Below are positions 30,227 through 38,777 of a stretch of 64,000 nucleotides of DNA, one piece after another. The DNA comes from Saccharophagus degradans 2-40 (lineage in GTDB: Bacteria; Pseudomonadota; Gammaproteobacteria; Pseudomonadales; Cellvibrionaceae). How positions within the stretch are numbered: position 1 is the first letter of the stretch; each line of letters starts with the position of its first letter. A program made the translations under genes and the position numbers. Location: the NCBI RefSeq assembly GCF_000013665.1, contig NC_007912.1, forward strand, positions 2,714,501 to 2,778,500. Direction: 5' to 3'. The notes under the pieces are model-generated. The model was not told the DNA's origin and ran no database searches. It saw nothing but the letters and a program-made list of their open reading frames with translations.

Positions 30227-30913
30227 ATGACAATCCGAGCAGTTTTTTTTGATTTAGATGGCACACTGCTGGATACCGCCAGCGATTTAGCCCATGCACT
30301 AAATGCGTTACTAGAAGCTAAAGGCAAACCAGCGCTACCTAACGATACGATTCGGCGTGTAGTATCTGATGGCGCCGCGGCACTTATTAAATTAGGCTTT
30401 AATGTGGATGATTCGCACAAAAGCTACGCAGCTTTACGCGAAGAACTTTTGGCGTTTTACCACGACAACCTTTCCACCCACACACAACCTTTCGACGGTA
30501 TTGGCGCGCTTATAGAACAACTCAACCAACACAATATAGCTTGGGGAATTGTTACCAATAAGCCCTGGCCCTACACTGCCCCACTTATGCAAAAACATTT
30601 ATTTGCAAGTGAACCAAGCGCAGTAATTTGCCCAGACCATGTACAAGAAAAAAAGCCGCATCCAGAAGCCCTACTGCTAGCGTGTAAGCAAAGCAACTGC
30701 TCTGCAAACGAAGCAATTTATATAGGTGACCATTTACGCGACATTGAATGCGGCCGCCGCGCCGGCTGCGACACAATCGCCGTTGGCTATGGCTATATAC
30801 CCGAAAATGAAAAACACACCGATTGGAATGCTACACACTGCGTAACACACGCAGATGAATTGTGGCCTATTATTAAAACGTACATAAAAAAAAGTCACGA
30901 GGAAGCACTATGA
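30227..30913 (+). CDS. mupP: HAD phosphatase, probable N-acetylmuramic acid 6-phosphate phosphatase (phosphoglycolate phosphatase-like)
   Basis: A 228-residue haloacid dehalogenase hydrolase: FDLDGTLLDTASDLAHALN (nucleophile Asp and acid Asp), IVTNKPW (motif II), KPHPEALLLAC (motif III Lys) and YIGDHLRDIECGR (motif IV). It resembles Gph. In Pseudomonas the gene at the same position between ubiG and yciK is MupP, the MurNAc-6-phosphate phosphatase of cell-wall recycling. Synteny is the reason for preferring that name. It overlaps the next gene by four bases. Confidence 0.8.
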   Translation: MTIRAVFFDLDGTLLDTASDLAHALNALLEAKGKPALPNDTIRRVVSDGAAALIKLGFNVDDSHKSYAALREELLAFYHDNLSTHTQPFDGIGALIEQLNQHNIAWGIVTNKPWPYTAPLMQKHLFASEPSAVICPDHVQEKKPHPEALLLACKQSNCSANEAIYIGDHLRDIECGRRAGCDTIAVGYGYIPENEKHTDWNATHCVTHADELWPIIKTYIKKSHEEAL

Positions 30914-31674
30914 TCGACTCGGAATTTTTGACGCAGTATAAACCGAGAGAAAACTCGCTAGCCGATAAAATAATCGTAATTACCGGCGCTGGTGACGGTA
31001 TAGGCCGCTGCGTTGCAAAAACCTGCGCACAGCACGGCGCAACAGTGGTATTGCTAGGCCGCACTCAAGCGAAATTAGAAAGTGTTTACGACGAAATAGA
31101 AGCCGCCGGCTACCCCAAACCCGCCATTTACCCTATGAACCTTGAAGGCGCTATTGAGCAAGACTTTAGCGCAATGGCTGATGTATTAGAAACTGAATTT
31201 GGCAAAATAGACGGGCTTATTCACAATGCCAGTGAATTAGGGCCGCGCACACCCATTGCAAATTACAGCGCTGTGCAATGGCAAAAAATTATGCAAGTAA
31301 ATGTAAATGCGCCTTTTATGATGACCAAAGCGCTGCTGCCTTTGCTCGATAAATCCACCAGTGCTTCTATATTATTTACCAGCTCGTCGGTGGGTGCTAA
31401 AGGTCGTGCATACTGGGGAGCCTATGCAGCCAGTAAAGCCGCAATAGAAAACCTAGTAGAAACATTGGCAGATGAGCTAGACGGCACAAGTAAAATTCGC
31501 GTTAACAGCTTAAACCCAGGGGCAACTCGTACGGGTATGCGCGCAGCGGCTTACCCCGCAGAAGACCCAACCACTGTGACCGAGCCAGAAGCAATTATGA
31601 ACAGGTATTTGTTTTTACTTGGCCAAGAAAGTGAGCTAATAAACGGTCAGCACTTTGATGCACAACCCAAATAA
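30910..31674 (+). CDS. yciK: YciK family short-chain dehydrogenase
   Basis: A 254-residue short-chain dehydrogenase/reductase. It has IIVITGAGDGIGRCVAKTCA (NAD(P)-binding loop), IHNASELGPRTPI and the catalytic Ser followed by YWGAYAASKAAIE (Tyr-x3-Lys). The closest named relative is YciK, an uncharacterised oxidoreductase often next to the mupP-type phosphatase. Its substrate is not known. It is translationally coupled to mupP through ATGA and followed by a strong terminator. Confidence 0.88.
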   Translation: MIDSEFLTQYKPRENSLADKIIVITGAGDGIGRCVAKTCAQHGATVVLLGRTQAKLESVYDEIEAAGYPKPAIYPMNLEGAIEQDFSAMADVLETEFGKIDGLIHNASELGPRTPIANYSAVQWQKIMQVNVNAPFMMTKALLPLLDKSTSASILFTSSSVGAKGRAYWGAYAASKAAIENLVETLADELDGTSKIRVNSLNPGATRTGMRAAAYPAEDPTTVTEPEAIMNRYLFLLGQESELINGQHFDAQPK

Positions 31675-31700
31675 TTATTAGCGTTACAATCATAATACTA

Positions 31701-31727
31701 AAACGGCGAGCTAACCCTCGCCGTTTT
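31701..31727 (+). terminator. Rho-independent terminator after yciK
   Basis: The arms AAACGGCGAG (31701-31710) and CTCGCCGTTT (31717-31726) form a perfect 10-bp stem with a 6-base loop followed by T residues. It ends the mtaD-ubiG-mupP-yciK transcript. Since A residues precede it on the plus strand, it may also act on the convergent lipoprotein gene. Confidence 0.9.
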
Positions 31728-31754
31728 TATTTGTGTTAGAGCCAAACATAAAAT

Positions 31755-32573
31755 TTAGCGAGTAGGAGGGAAATTAAATTCTTTAGGCGGTGGTGTGTTT
31801 ACAGGTGGTTTTTCAGACTCTTGCACACCCTTATTTGGGGTAACGCGCTCTTGCGGCGGCTGCACTTTAGAACCGTCGGCTTGCATTAAATCTATTTCTA
31901 CCACTTCGTTTTGTGGTTGTGGCTTGTACATTACTGAGTTGTCTGCACTAGTAGCTCGCGTCATAACTTCTGTTTCGCTTGCGTTGCTGTTGCCACCGGT
32001 ATTCATATTGTTATTCATAGCGCTTTGCGAACTAGGCTTTACAGCTTGACTTTTTGGCGCCACTAACTGAATTTCGTCACGAATAAATGTTGTATTTACG
32101 GGCGGCTCGTTAAAGCTTACCTGAGGCGAGGAATCCCCCCAATGGGATACCAGTTTATCGTCGATAAATACAAAATGTAGATATTCGGCTTGCTGTTGCG
32201 TTTCGCTACTGCGAATTAGCCACATGTAATTTACTTGCTCTATTTTTTTTGTGGTTACTTTGTAGGTGTGTATTTTTTGCTGCCTAGGGCCATCTTGAAT
32301 GATGCTTCCTTGGCCTAACTGGCTTGCCAACCATGCTTCGCTTACGGCATAGGTATTAATGGTTTCGAAGAAACGCTCGGGGATTCTGCCTTCTATATCA
32401 GAGTACTCCACACGCTCACTCATAGTGCATGCAGATGCAAAAACTAGAATAAATAGAAAAGAGAATGCGCGTAAACTAGAAGTAAACCATGCGTGCAAAA
32501 CAGGTTGTAACGAAGGCATACAATGTTGTGTATGCACATTACCTAGTAGTTTATTAGCAACTTTATGCCACAC
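31755..32573 (-). CDS. Putative lipoprotein of unknown function
   Basis: A predicted 272-residue exported protein. A hydrophobic segment SFLFILVFASAC around residues 37-49 ends in a lipobox-like A-S-A-C, so the mature protein would be lipid-linked at that Cys. The middle part (about residues 55-150) is compact, and the C-terminal 100 residues are low-complexity, rich in Pro, Gln, Asn and Ser. I do not recognise a family. The GTG start at 32573 has an AGGTGG-like ribosome site but gives a very long leader peptide; the ATG at 32519 gives a more usual one. It is the last gene of the chemotaxis block. Confidence 0.6.
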   Translation of the reverse strand: MWHKVANKLLGNVHTQHCMPSLQPVLHAWFTSSLRAFSFLFILVFASACTMSERVEYSDIEGRIPERFFETINTYAVSEAWLASQLGQGSIIQDGPRQQKIHTYKVTTKKIEQVNYMWLIRSSETQQQAEYLHFVFIDDKLVSHWGDSSPQVSFNEPPVNTTFIRDEIQLVAPKSQAVKPSSQSAMNNNMNTGGNSNASETEVMTRATSADNSVMYKPQPQNEVVEIDLMQADGSKVQPPQERVTPNKGVQESEKPPVNTPPPKEFNFPPTR

Positions 32574-32645
32574 GGAGCTACCACCTGTTTTACATTGAGC
32601 TAACGCAGAGCTACTAGCTAATTTAAATAAAAATGCCTAAAAAAC

Positions 32646-33050
32646 TTAAGCTGTATCGCGCTGACCGTGTACAAGCTGCATTAATTGAATTTCACTTTTA
32701 GACAATCCACTATTTGCCGCAACGGTTGAGCTATCGGCGCCCTGCTCTAACAAACGCAGCGCTTGGGTATAGGCAAACTGGGCTTCGCTATCGTTCATTT
32801 CGCTTTGATTGCTTTGCAGCTCATCCAGCTTTGCCTGTAGTTGCACCATGCGCTGACCCATACCTACCGTGCTAGACGACAGTAGAGCCAGCTCTTTAGA
32901 AAGTGCTACCAGAAGCTTCTCGTCGTGCTCACTTTTGGCTTTAAGCTTTAGTACAACAGTGGTTAATTTAAGCAAAATTGCCCCACACAATGTAAACCCC
33001 ACCGTGAGCGGCCAATCTTGCGCTAAATTTTGAATAATAATATCGAACAT
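32646..33050 (-). CDS. DUF2802 domain protein at the end of the chemotaxis operon
   Basis: A 134-residue protein with one N-terminal membrane helix (about residues 16-36), a short coiled coil (residues about 38-85) and a C-terminal DUF2802-type segment FAYTQALRLLEQGADSST followed by GLSKSEIQLMQLV. In Pseudomonas a gene of this family also follows cheW at the end of the fli/che cluster. The function is unknown; the conserved position suggests a role with the chemosensory array. Confidence 0.75.
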   Translation of the reverse strand: MFDIIIQNLAQDWPLTVGFTLCGAILLKLTTVVLKLKAKSEHDEKLLVALSKELALLSSSTVGMGQRMVQLQAKLDELQSNQSEMNDSEAQFAYTQALRLLEQGADSSTVAANSGLSKSEIQLMQLVHGQRDTA

Positions 33051-33105
33051 ATACGTACCTACACTGTTGCTTACTAACCTAAACCCAATAAACGACAGGG
33101 CCTTA

Positions 33106-33591
33106 CTAGATTTCGTCTATTTCAGCCCACTCGTCATCGGTTAGCAACTTATCTAATTCAATTAGAATAAGCAGCTCTTCGTTTTTATGACATACACCTT
33201 GAATAAATTTCGCGCTTTCTTCATTCCCCACATTAGGGGCGGTTTCTATTTCTGATTGGCGCAGGTAAACAACCTCTGCCACGCTATCTACCATAATGCC
33301 CACTACATGCTTTTCTGCTTCGATAATGACAATGCGCGTATTGTCAGTGACTTCGCCATCGGTTAAACCAAAGCGCTGGCGGGTATCAATTACAGTAACC
33401 ACGTTGCCACGAAGGTTAATTATGCCTATCACATACGTTGGGGCACCTGGTACAGGGGCAATTTCTGAGTAACGCAGCACCTCTTGTACCTGCATTACAT
33501 TTACACCATAGGTTTCACCAGCTAGTTTGAAGGTAACCCACTGCAGGACCGGATCTTCACTGATATTGTTTTTACTTAAATTAGCTGCCAT
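33106..33591 (-). CDS. cheW: Chemotaxis coupling protein CheW
   Basis: CheW links receptors to the CheA kinase in the polar array. The 161-residue SH3-like protein shows WVTFKLAGETYGVNVMQVQE, RYSEIAPVPGAPTYVIGIIN and LRGNVVTVIDTRQRF, the classic CheW signature. It lies 252 bases after the ParP gene, so it may have its own promoter, although I found no good sigma-28 match there. Confidence 0.95.
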   Translation of the reverse strand: MAANLSKNNISEDPVLQWVTFKLAGETYGVNVMQVQEVLRYSEIAPVPGAPTYVIGIINLRGNVVTVIDTRQRFGLTDGEVTDNTRIVIIEAEKHVVGIMVDSVAEVVYLRQSEIETAPNVGNEESAKFIQGVCHKNEELLILIELDKLLTDDEWAEIDEI

Positions 33592-33843
33592 CGATGCTTG
33601 TCCTCGTTATCACCCTTGTCCAACAACCCTTTGACGTCATTTTTTTGTCGAGCGTTGTCGTTTTAATACTTTTTACCACCGCATCTTGCTACTTTTACCG
33701 CCCAAACCAGCGCAGGGCTAGCGTTTGCGTCAAGAATACGTAGTCTTTCTCTTTTTAATATAGTTTAGGGCAGTATTTATGCCAGCAAAGAAAACTTTTT
33801 TATGTGTTACGGAGTTAAAAACCGTTAAATTAAGCCACTTAAG

Positions 33844-35001
33844 CTAGCGCTTTTGGGCATTTTTGTCGGAATCGTGCAGTAGTTTCGCCATCTGCGGAAT
33901 ATCTATTAATGCACACATTGCAGACTTTACGGTGCCCGCTAGCCAAGGGCGCTTGGTGCGCTCCCCCCGCCATTTCACTTCACTGGGGTTTAAGGTTACT
34001 GGTTGATTCACCTTATCTACCGCTAGCCCCCAACTTACGCCATCAATTGATATAACGTATTTGGCCGTTTCTAAGAAGGTTTCGTTGTATTTTTCGGGCA
34101 TTACAAATAACGCCGTGTTAATAGTTTTAATTTTTCCGTGGGCTGAGTTAAGCAAGCCCATAAACCAGTTAGATTGGCCAAATAAAGGGGTTAGATTTTC
34201 GTTAAGTGGCTGAATTTGACCCAAGGCCACCAACGGCACCGCTAGTGTTAAGCCGCTCACCTCGAATAACAGCACATCAAAGCGCTCTTGCGCCCACATC
34301 GGACGGCCATTTTCGTGCCATTCGAGCAGGTCGTTCACTCCCAAGGAATAACCCGTTTGCGCCGCTGTTTGCTGCTCCACTGTGGTTATTTCTTGCACCG
34401 GCGCTTTTACTTCAACATGTACTTCTTGTACTTTCTGCTCAACCTGTATCTTCTGCTCAACCTGTACTTTTTGCTCAACCCGTACCTTTTGTTCAACTTT
34501 TTGCGCAACCTTCTCTATTACCACTTGCGCTGTTTGTGGCTTGGTTTTAACAGGCGCCTGTAGCTGTATTCCCTGATTAAGTAACGCCTGCAATTTCTGC
34601 TTTTGCGTTTCTTCTAAATAAGCTTGTCTTTGCTGCAGCTCTGATTTGGCTTCCGGCTGTAACTGCGGCGCAGGCTCCTCCTCTGAGGCTGGCGTGACAG
34701 TGTTACTTGGCGCGGGAATGGACGACGCTGCAGCAGGCTTTTGTATCGGCTGGTGTAGCTCGGGTAATGCTTCTGGCTCGGTGCGGGCTAAGCTGGCATT
34801 TTTAGGTGTTTTTTTTTCCGGTGCTTTAATTACATTTGCTTCTGCGATTTTTTCTGGCGTTTGGTTCGCCTTAGGCGCAACTGGCTTTGCAGTAGTTTTT
34901 TCTTCTTCGGCGGGCTTCTGAGCCGGTACTGGGTCAGTTAGAAGCTCATCGAAATAGCTTGCCAAAAAAAAGTCAGAATCTTTGGACGATGGCGTGCTCA
35001 T
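33844..35001 (-). CDS. parP: ParP-like polar chemotaxis protein with C-terminal CheW-like domain
   Basis: A 385-residue protein. The first 215 residues are low-complexity, rich in Pro, Ala, Lys, Gln and Glu, and include a tandem V-E-Q-K-V/I-Q stretch (residues about 167-197). Residues about 225-370 form a CheW-like domain (FDVLLFEVSGLTLAVPLVAL, GLLNSAHGKIKTINTA, DGVSWGLAVDKV). This layout and its coupling (ATGA overlap) to a ParA-type ATPase match Vibrio ParP, which ties CheA arrays to the pole. The name rests on layout and neighbours; only the CheW-like part is sequence-supported. Confidence 0.78.
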   Translation of the reverse strand: MSTPSSKDSDFFLASYFDELLTDPVPAQKPAEEEKTTAKPVAPKANQTPEKIAEANVIKAPEKKTPKNASLARTEPEALPELHQPIQKPAAASSIPAPSNTVTPASEEEPAPQLQPEAKSELQQRQAYLEETQKQKLQALLNQGIQLQAPVKTKPQTAQVVIEKVAQKVEQKVRVEQKVQVEQKIQVEQKVQEVHVEVKAPVQEITTVEQQTAAQTGYSLGVNDLLEWHENGRPMWAQERFDVLLFEVSGLTLAVPLVALGQIQPLNENLTPLFGQSNWFMGLLNSAHGKIKTINTALFVMPEKYNETFLETAKYVISIDGVSWGLAVDKVNQPVTLNPSEVKWRGERTKRPWLAGTVKSAMCALIDIPQMAKLLHDSDKNAQKR

Positions 35002-35798
35002 TCACCTGCCTCCATCGCGATATGCTCTTTTTCATAACTGGCCAGTACAAACTTATAGAGTGACCGGTAAGCCTCTACGGCGCGGCCATTGGGGTCGAAT
35101 AAGTGCGGTGGTACACCCGCCCTGCTCGCATCTCGCAACTTTGTATCAACGGGTATTTTGCCGGCCCATACACATTCGCCATAATCGTTGCGAATGGTAC
35201 GTAAGCTAGAAACAGATGCTTGTGTTCGCCGGTCGTACATAGTGGGTAATATGATGTGATTTAGCGGCTTTTTACGCGATTTAGCCAGCATTTCTAGGGT
35301 GTGCAATATACGCTCTAGCCCTTTAATGGCTAAAAACTCGGTTTGTACAGGAATAAGTAAACGACTACAGGCCGCAAGTGCATTAACCATAAGCACACCA
35401 AGCTGCGGGGGGCAGTCGATTATGGCCAGATCGTATTGGTCGGTAACCTTGGCCAGAGTGCGCGATATAACCAACCCCATACCATCGCCTATTGCTTGAC
35501 GCTCGAGCGTTGCCAAAGCGGTGGCTGCGGGCAGTAACGATATACCTGCGTATGGTGTTCGCACCGTTACTTTCTCTATGAGCGACTCTGTTAGCGCTGT
35601 GCGCTCCTGAAACAAAGTAAAGACGCTGGATAACTGCATATCAGGGTCGAGACGAAAGTAGCTTGTAAGCGAGCCATGCGGGTCTAAATCGATAAGTAAT
35701 ACCCGCTTACCCGCTTCGGCAGCCAAACCTGCAAGCGCAACGCTGGTGGTGGTTTTGCCTACCCCACCCTTTTGGTTGGAAACAGTCCAAACAATCAA
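34998..35798 (-). CDS. parC: ParA-family ATPase for polar chemotaxis array placement (ParC)
   Basis: A 266-residue deviant-Walker ATPase. It shows VSNQKGGVGKTTTSVALAGL, LLIDLDPHGSL and the IIDCPPQLGVL switch. Within che operons this ParA type is called ParC in Vibrio (not the topoisomerase subunit) and brings chemoreceptor arrays to the flagellar pole with ParP. Here it follows motD by 206 bases and precedes parP with a 4-base overlap. A well-matched sigma-28 promoter lies 25 bases upstream. Confidence 0.85.
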   Translation of the reverse strand: MIVWTVSNQKGGVGKTTTSVALAGLAAEAGKRVLLIDLDPHGSLTSYFRLDPDMQLSSVFTLFQERTALTESLIEKVTVRTPYAGISLLPAATALATLERQAIGDGMGLVISRTLAKVTDQYDLAIIDCPPQLGVLMVNALAACSRLLIPVQTEFLAIKGLERILHTLEMLAKSRKKPLNHIILPTMYDRRTQASVSSLRTIRNDYGECVWAGKIPVDTKLRDASRAGVPPHLFDPNGRAVEAYRSLYKFVLASYEKEHIAMEAGE

Positions 35799-35822
35799 AC
35801 AATTAGCCTCATAGTTCTTACT

Positions 35823-35849
35823 ATATCGCCCTAAGCGTCAAAAACTTTA
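35823..35849 (-). promoter_or_regulatory. Sigma-28 (FliA) promoter before parC
   Basis: On the minus strand TAAAGTTT, an 11-base spacer and GGCGATAT match the sigma-28 consensus TAAAGTTT-N11-GCCGATAA with a perfect -35 and 6 of 8 bases at -10. It ends 25 bases before the parC start. FliA itself is encoded in the same block, so a FliA-controlled parC-parP(-cheW) unit is likely. Confidence 0.8.
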
Positions 35850-36004
35850 CGCACATTGATACTATTAACCACAACGCAAGAAGCATGCCCTATTGGAAGT
35901 AACAATACCGCGAAACCAACATCCCTACATTTAGGGAACAGCGTTTAAAGCATAATGAGTGTTTGATTTAAGAGACAATAATCAATTGAAATACTAGCGC
36001 GACC

Positions 36005-36871
36005 CTATCGATTGTTTCGCGCTCTATCGGGGTCGCTTGTAAACAGTAAGCCACCGTTTTTTAATCTTACTGGTTCGACTGTTTCTGGTTGCTCTTCAGC
36101 TGGGCCGGGGTTAACTACTGGCTCTGGGTTGGCTGGCGTTGCAGGCGTTTCGCTTTGGGGAATTGCATTGGGCGCAATCACTTTAGGAATATCGGCCCTA
36201 TCGCGGGCTACACGTAACACAACACGCCTATTGGCACTGCGCCCCTCGGGTGTTTGGTTATCGGCGATAGGTCGGTATTCCCCGTAACCTACAGCAGACA
36301 TTCTCTCGGGGCTAACACCTGCAAAGGCCAATAGATTCACCACCGTCACTGCTCGGGCGGAAGATAGCTCCCAGTTATTTTTGAATTGGGCATTGTTTAT
36401 TGGCGTGTCGTCGGTATGGCCACCCACTGCTACAGCGTTATCAAAGGGGGAGATAATATCGGCAACCTTGTTTAAGACAGTGCGCGCCTCATCACTTGGA
36501 GTGGCCTGCCCAGACGAAAAGAATGAATTTGCATCTATTACAATTTCCACCCAGTTTTGATTGCCATTTAACGTTACCTCACCGGTAGCTAGCACACCGC
36601 TTAAAGCCTGTTCCAGCTGCTGTTCTATTTGCTTAAGGGGCGCCACTTCTGCTTCGGTAGTGTCGGGCGAACGGTTTTTATTTGTTTTTTTGGCGCTACT
36701 AGAAAACGCGTTACCCAAGGTTTCAGATAAGGTGCGATATTTGGTTTCGTTAACCTGCGAAACTGAATACATAACCACAAAAAAAGCAAATAGCAGCGTA
36801 ATAAAATCGGCGTAGGAGACTAACCAACGTTCGTGATTAATTTTTGTTTCTATTGGCTGCCTTCGGATCAT
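36005..36871 (-). CDS. motD: Flagellar stator protein MotD (MotB type)
   Basis: A 288-residue MotB-like stator subunit that anchors the motor to peptidoglycan. The single membrane helix WLVSYADFITLLFAFFVVMY carries the proton-binding Asp. The C-terminal OmpA-like domain has VGGHTDDTPINN and NWELSSARAVTVV, followed by GYGEYRP. The last 60 residues are Pro- and Glu-rich. It follows motC by 14 bases. The pairing with motC next to cheB is the Pseudomonas arrangement for the second stator. Confidence 0.92.
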   Translation of the reverse strand: MIRRQPIETKINHERWLVSYADFITLLFAFFVVMYSVSQVNETKYRTLSETLGNAFSSSAKKTNKNRSPDTTEAEVAPLKQIEQQLEQALSGVLATGEVTLNGNQNWVEIVIDANSFFSSGQATPSDEARTVLNKVADIISPFDNAVAVGGHTDDTPINNAQFKNNWELSSARAVTVVNLLAFAGVSPERMSAVGYGEYRPIADNQTPEGRSANRRVVLRVARDRADIPKVIAPNAIPQSETPATPANPEPVVNPGPAEEQPETVEPVRLKNGGLLFTSDPDRARNNR

Positions 36872-36885
36872 AATTAAACGCCCCG

Positions 36886-37626
36886 CTAGTGCAGGTAACC
36901 GCTTAATTTCATTTCAATTACTTTTGGGTTTTCACCGTCTGCTATGGCGATTATGCCCTCTACAAGTAATTCTCTGAATTGCGATTGCTGTTTGATACAG
37001 GCTTTTAGTTTATTGGCGACGGGCAATAAAAATAAGTTGGCAAATGCCACCCCGTAAATTGTGGCAACAAATGCTATAGCTATGCCGGGGCCGAGTTCGG
37101 CCGGGTCTGCAAGATTTTGCATAACATGAATAAGCCCCATTACTGCACCAATAATACCAATGGTGGGTGCGTAGCCGCCCATGCTTTCGTAAAACTGTAC
37201 GGCATCGTGATCGCGCTGCTCGGCTACAATTAAATCGGTTTCCATTACGTGGCGGATAACATCTGTTTCGCTACCATCAACCAACAGTTGTAAACCTTTT
37301 TTGGCGAAGCTATCTTTTTCTTTTTCGGCAATATTTTCCAAGCCAAGTAAGCCTTCTTTACGGGCAGCCATGGCCCAGCTTACAACTTGTTTAATGCCCG
37401 ACTTAAAATGTAAGCGCGGGGGCTTAAAGATCCATTTGAATAGTGTAAGGGAGCGCTTTATACCGCTATAAGGGGTTTGCAAAATAGCCGCCCCTAAAGT
37501 ACCACCCACTACAACAAGGGCCGCCGGCCCATTGACTAGGGATGTCCAATTGCCTCCTTCTAGGAAGTTTCCGCCTAACAGCGCGGCAAAGCCAATTATT
37601 ACACCTACTACGCTGAGAATATCCAC
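36886..37626 (-). CDS. motC: Flagellar stator protein MotC (MotA type)
   Basis: A 246-residue MotA/TolQ-type channel subunit with four membrane helices and a large cytoplasmic loop between helices 2 and 3. It begins MDILSVVGVIIGFAALLGGN. The loop has the charged RKEGLLGLENIAEKEKD. The third helix follows YESMGGYAPTIGIIGAVMGL, and the fourth is GIAIAFVATIYGVAFANLFL. It would form the ion channel with MotD to power the flagellum. Confidence 0.93.
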   Translation of the reverse strand: MDILSVVGVIIGFAALLGGNFLEGGNWTSLVNGPAALVVVGGTLGAAILQTPYSGIKRSLTLFKWIFKPPRLHFKSGIKQVVSWAMAARKEGLLGLENIAEKEKDSFAKKGLQLLVDGSETDVIRHVMETDLIVAEQRDHDAVQFYESMGGYAPTIGIIGAVMGLIHVMQNLADPAELGPGIAIAFVATIYGVAFANLFLLPVANKLKACIKQQSQFRELLVEGIIAIADGENPKVIEMKLSGYLH

Positions 37627-37641
37627 ACCCTGCTCCCGAGA

Positions 37642-38751
37642 CTAAACATCCGAAACCAGCCGTTGCCACACTTGATCTAACGGTAAAACTTCATCTGTTA
37701 GTCCAGCCTTGGCTACAGCCGCTGGCATACCATATACAACACAGGAGTCTTTATCCTGGCCCCATATGGTTGCGCCTTTTTGTTTTAATAACTTAGCGCC
37801 ATCGCATCCATCTGCGCCCATCCCCGTTAATACTATTGCCAACACTTTATCGCCCATGGCACTTGCAGCAGACGCAAACAACACATCGACCGAAGGCTTG
37901 TAGGTTAAGCGCGCATCGCCATCAAGAATACGTATGGAGCGACCAGTTTTATCGACCATTAATTGGTTGCCGCCAGGCGCCACATATACCACACCGGACT
38001 TAAGTAAATCGCCATCTTGCGCTTCTCTTACCTCTACAGCCGACTGCCGATTAAGGCGCTCTGAGAATGCTTTGGTAAAGTTTTCTGGCATGTGTTGCGC
38101 CACAATGACTGGCACGGGAAAGTTGGCTGGCAAACGAGTGATTATTTCTGAAACGGCAACAGGCCCACCGGTAGACGCGCCAATTGCTACTAATTTAACT
38201 AAGCCTTTTATTCGCTTTTTAGGGGCACTGGGTGCACTACTAGCCGGCCTGGGTGAGCGACTGGAAGACAGATTTGCACCTAAGGCAGAGGGCCTAACCC
38301 CGCTTGGCTGGGTTGTACTGCGTGCCGCCACACTCGGCTTAGCTTTTTGTGCAAACAACAATAGCTTTTCGTGCAAGCGCTTTTTTAAAACGACTGAATC
38401 GCGGGATACTTCAGCGAAGTTTTTAGGAATAAAATCCACTGCCCCAGCATCTAAAGCTTCTAACGTAATTGTGGCCCCTTCGTATGTCATAGATGAAAAC
38501 ATAACGATGGGTATAGGCCGCTTGGACAAGATCGAGCGCACAGCAGAAATACCATCAAGATGTGGCATTTCATAATCCATAGATATGATATCGGGGCGCA
38601 ATGACTCTTCTAGGTCAATAGCTTCTTGGCCATTAGCTGCGATGCCAACAACTTCTAAATCAGGATGCTCATTAATTATTTGCTTTAATCTCACCTGAAA
38701 AAATTGTGAATCGTCTACAACCAGAACTTTATAAGCCACTATAGCTCCCAC
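37642..38751 (-). CDS. cheB: Chemotaxis protein-glutamate methylesterase CheB
   Basis: CheB removes methyl groups from receptors when phosphorylated. The 369-residue protein has a receiver domain (VLVVDDSQFFQ, phospho-acceptor in IISMDYEMPHLDG, MFSSMT) and a C-terminal esterase with the catalytic Ser in AIGASTGGPVAV, His in IVAQHMPENFT and Asp in LTGMGADGCDGA. A Pro/Ser/Ala linker (residues about 140-180) joins them. It follows cheA by 26 bases. CheR is not in the window. Confidence 0.95.
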   Translation of the reverse strand: MGAIVAYKVLVVDDSQFFQVRLKQIINEHPDLEVVGIAANGQEAIDLEESLRPDIISMDYEMPHLDGISAVRSILSKRPIPIVMFSSMTYEGATITLEALDAGAVDFIPKNFAEVSRDSVVLKKRLHEKLLLFAQKAKPSVAARSTTQPSGVRPSALGANLSSSRSPRPASSAPSAPKKRIKGLVKLVAIGASTGGPVAVSEIITRLPANFPVPVIVAQHMPENFTKAFSERLNRQSAVEVREAQDGDLLKSGVVYVAPGGNQLMVDKTGRSIRILDGDARLTYKPSVDVLFASAASAMGDKVLAIVLTGMGADGCDGAKLLKQKGATIWGQDKDSCVVYGMPAAVAKAGLTDEVLPLDQVWQRLVSDV

Positions 38752-38777
38752 TGCTTACAAAAAAGAGAAGCTGGCGC

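Noticed and set aside
37934-38575. 213-codon plus-strand frame antisense to cheB
   Set aside because: It is a mirror of the cheB codon pattern; cheB is fully supported by domains and motifs.
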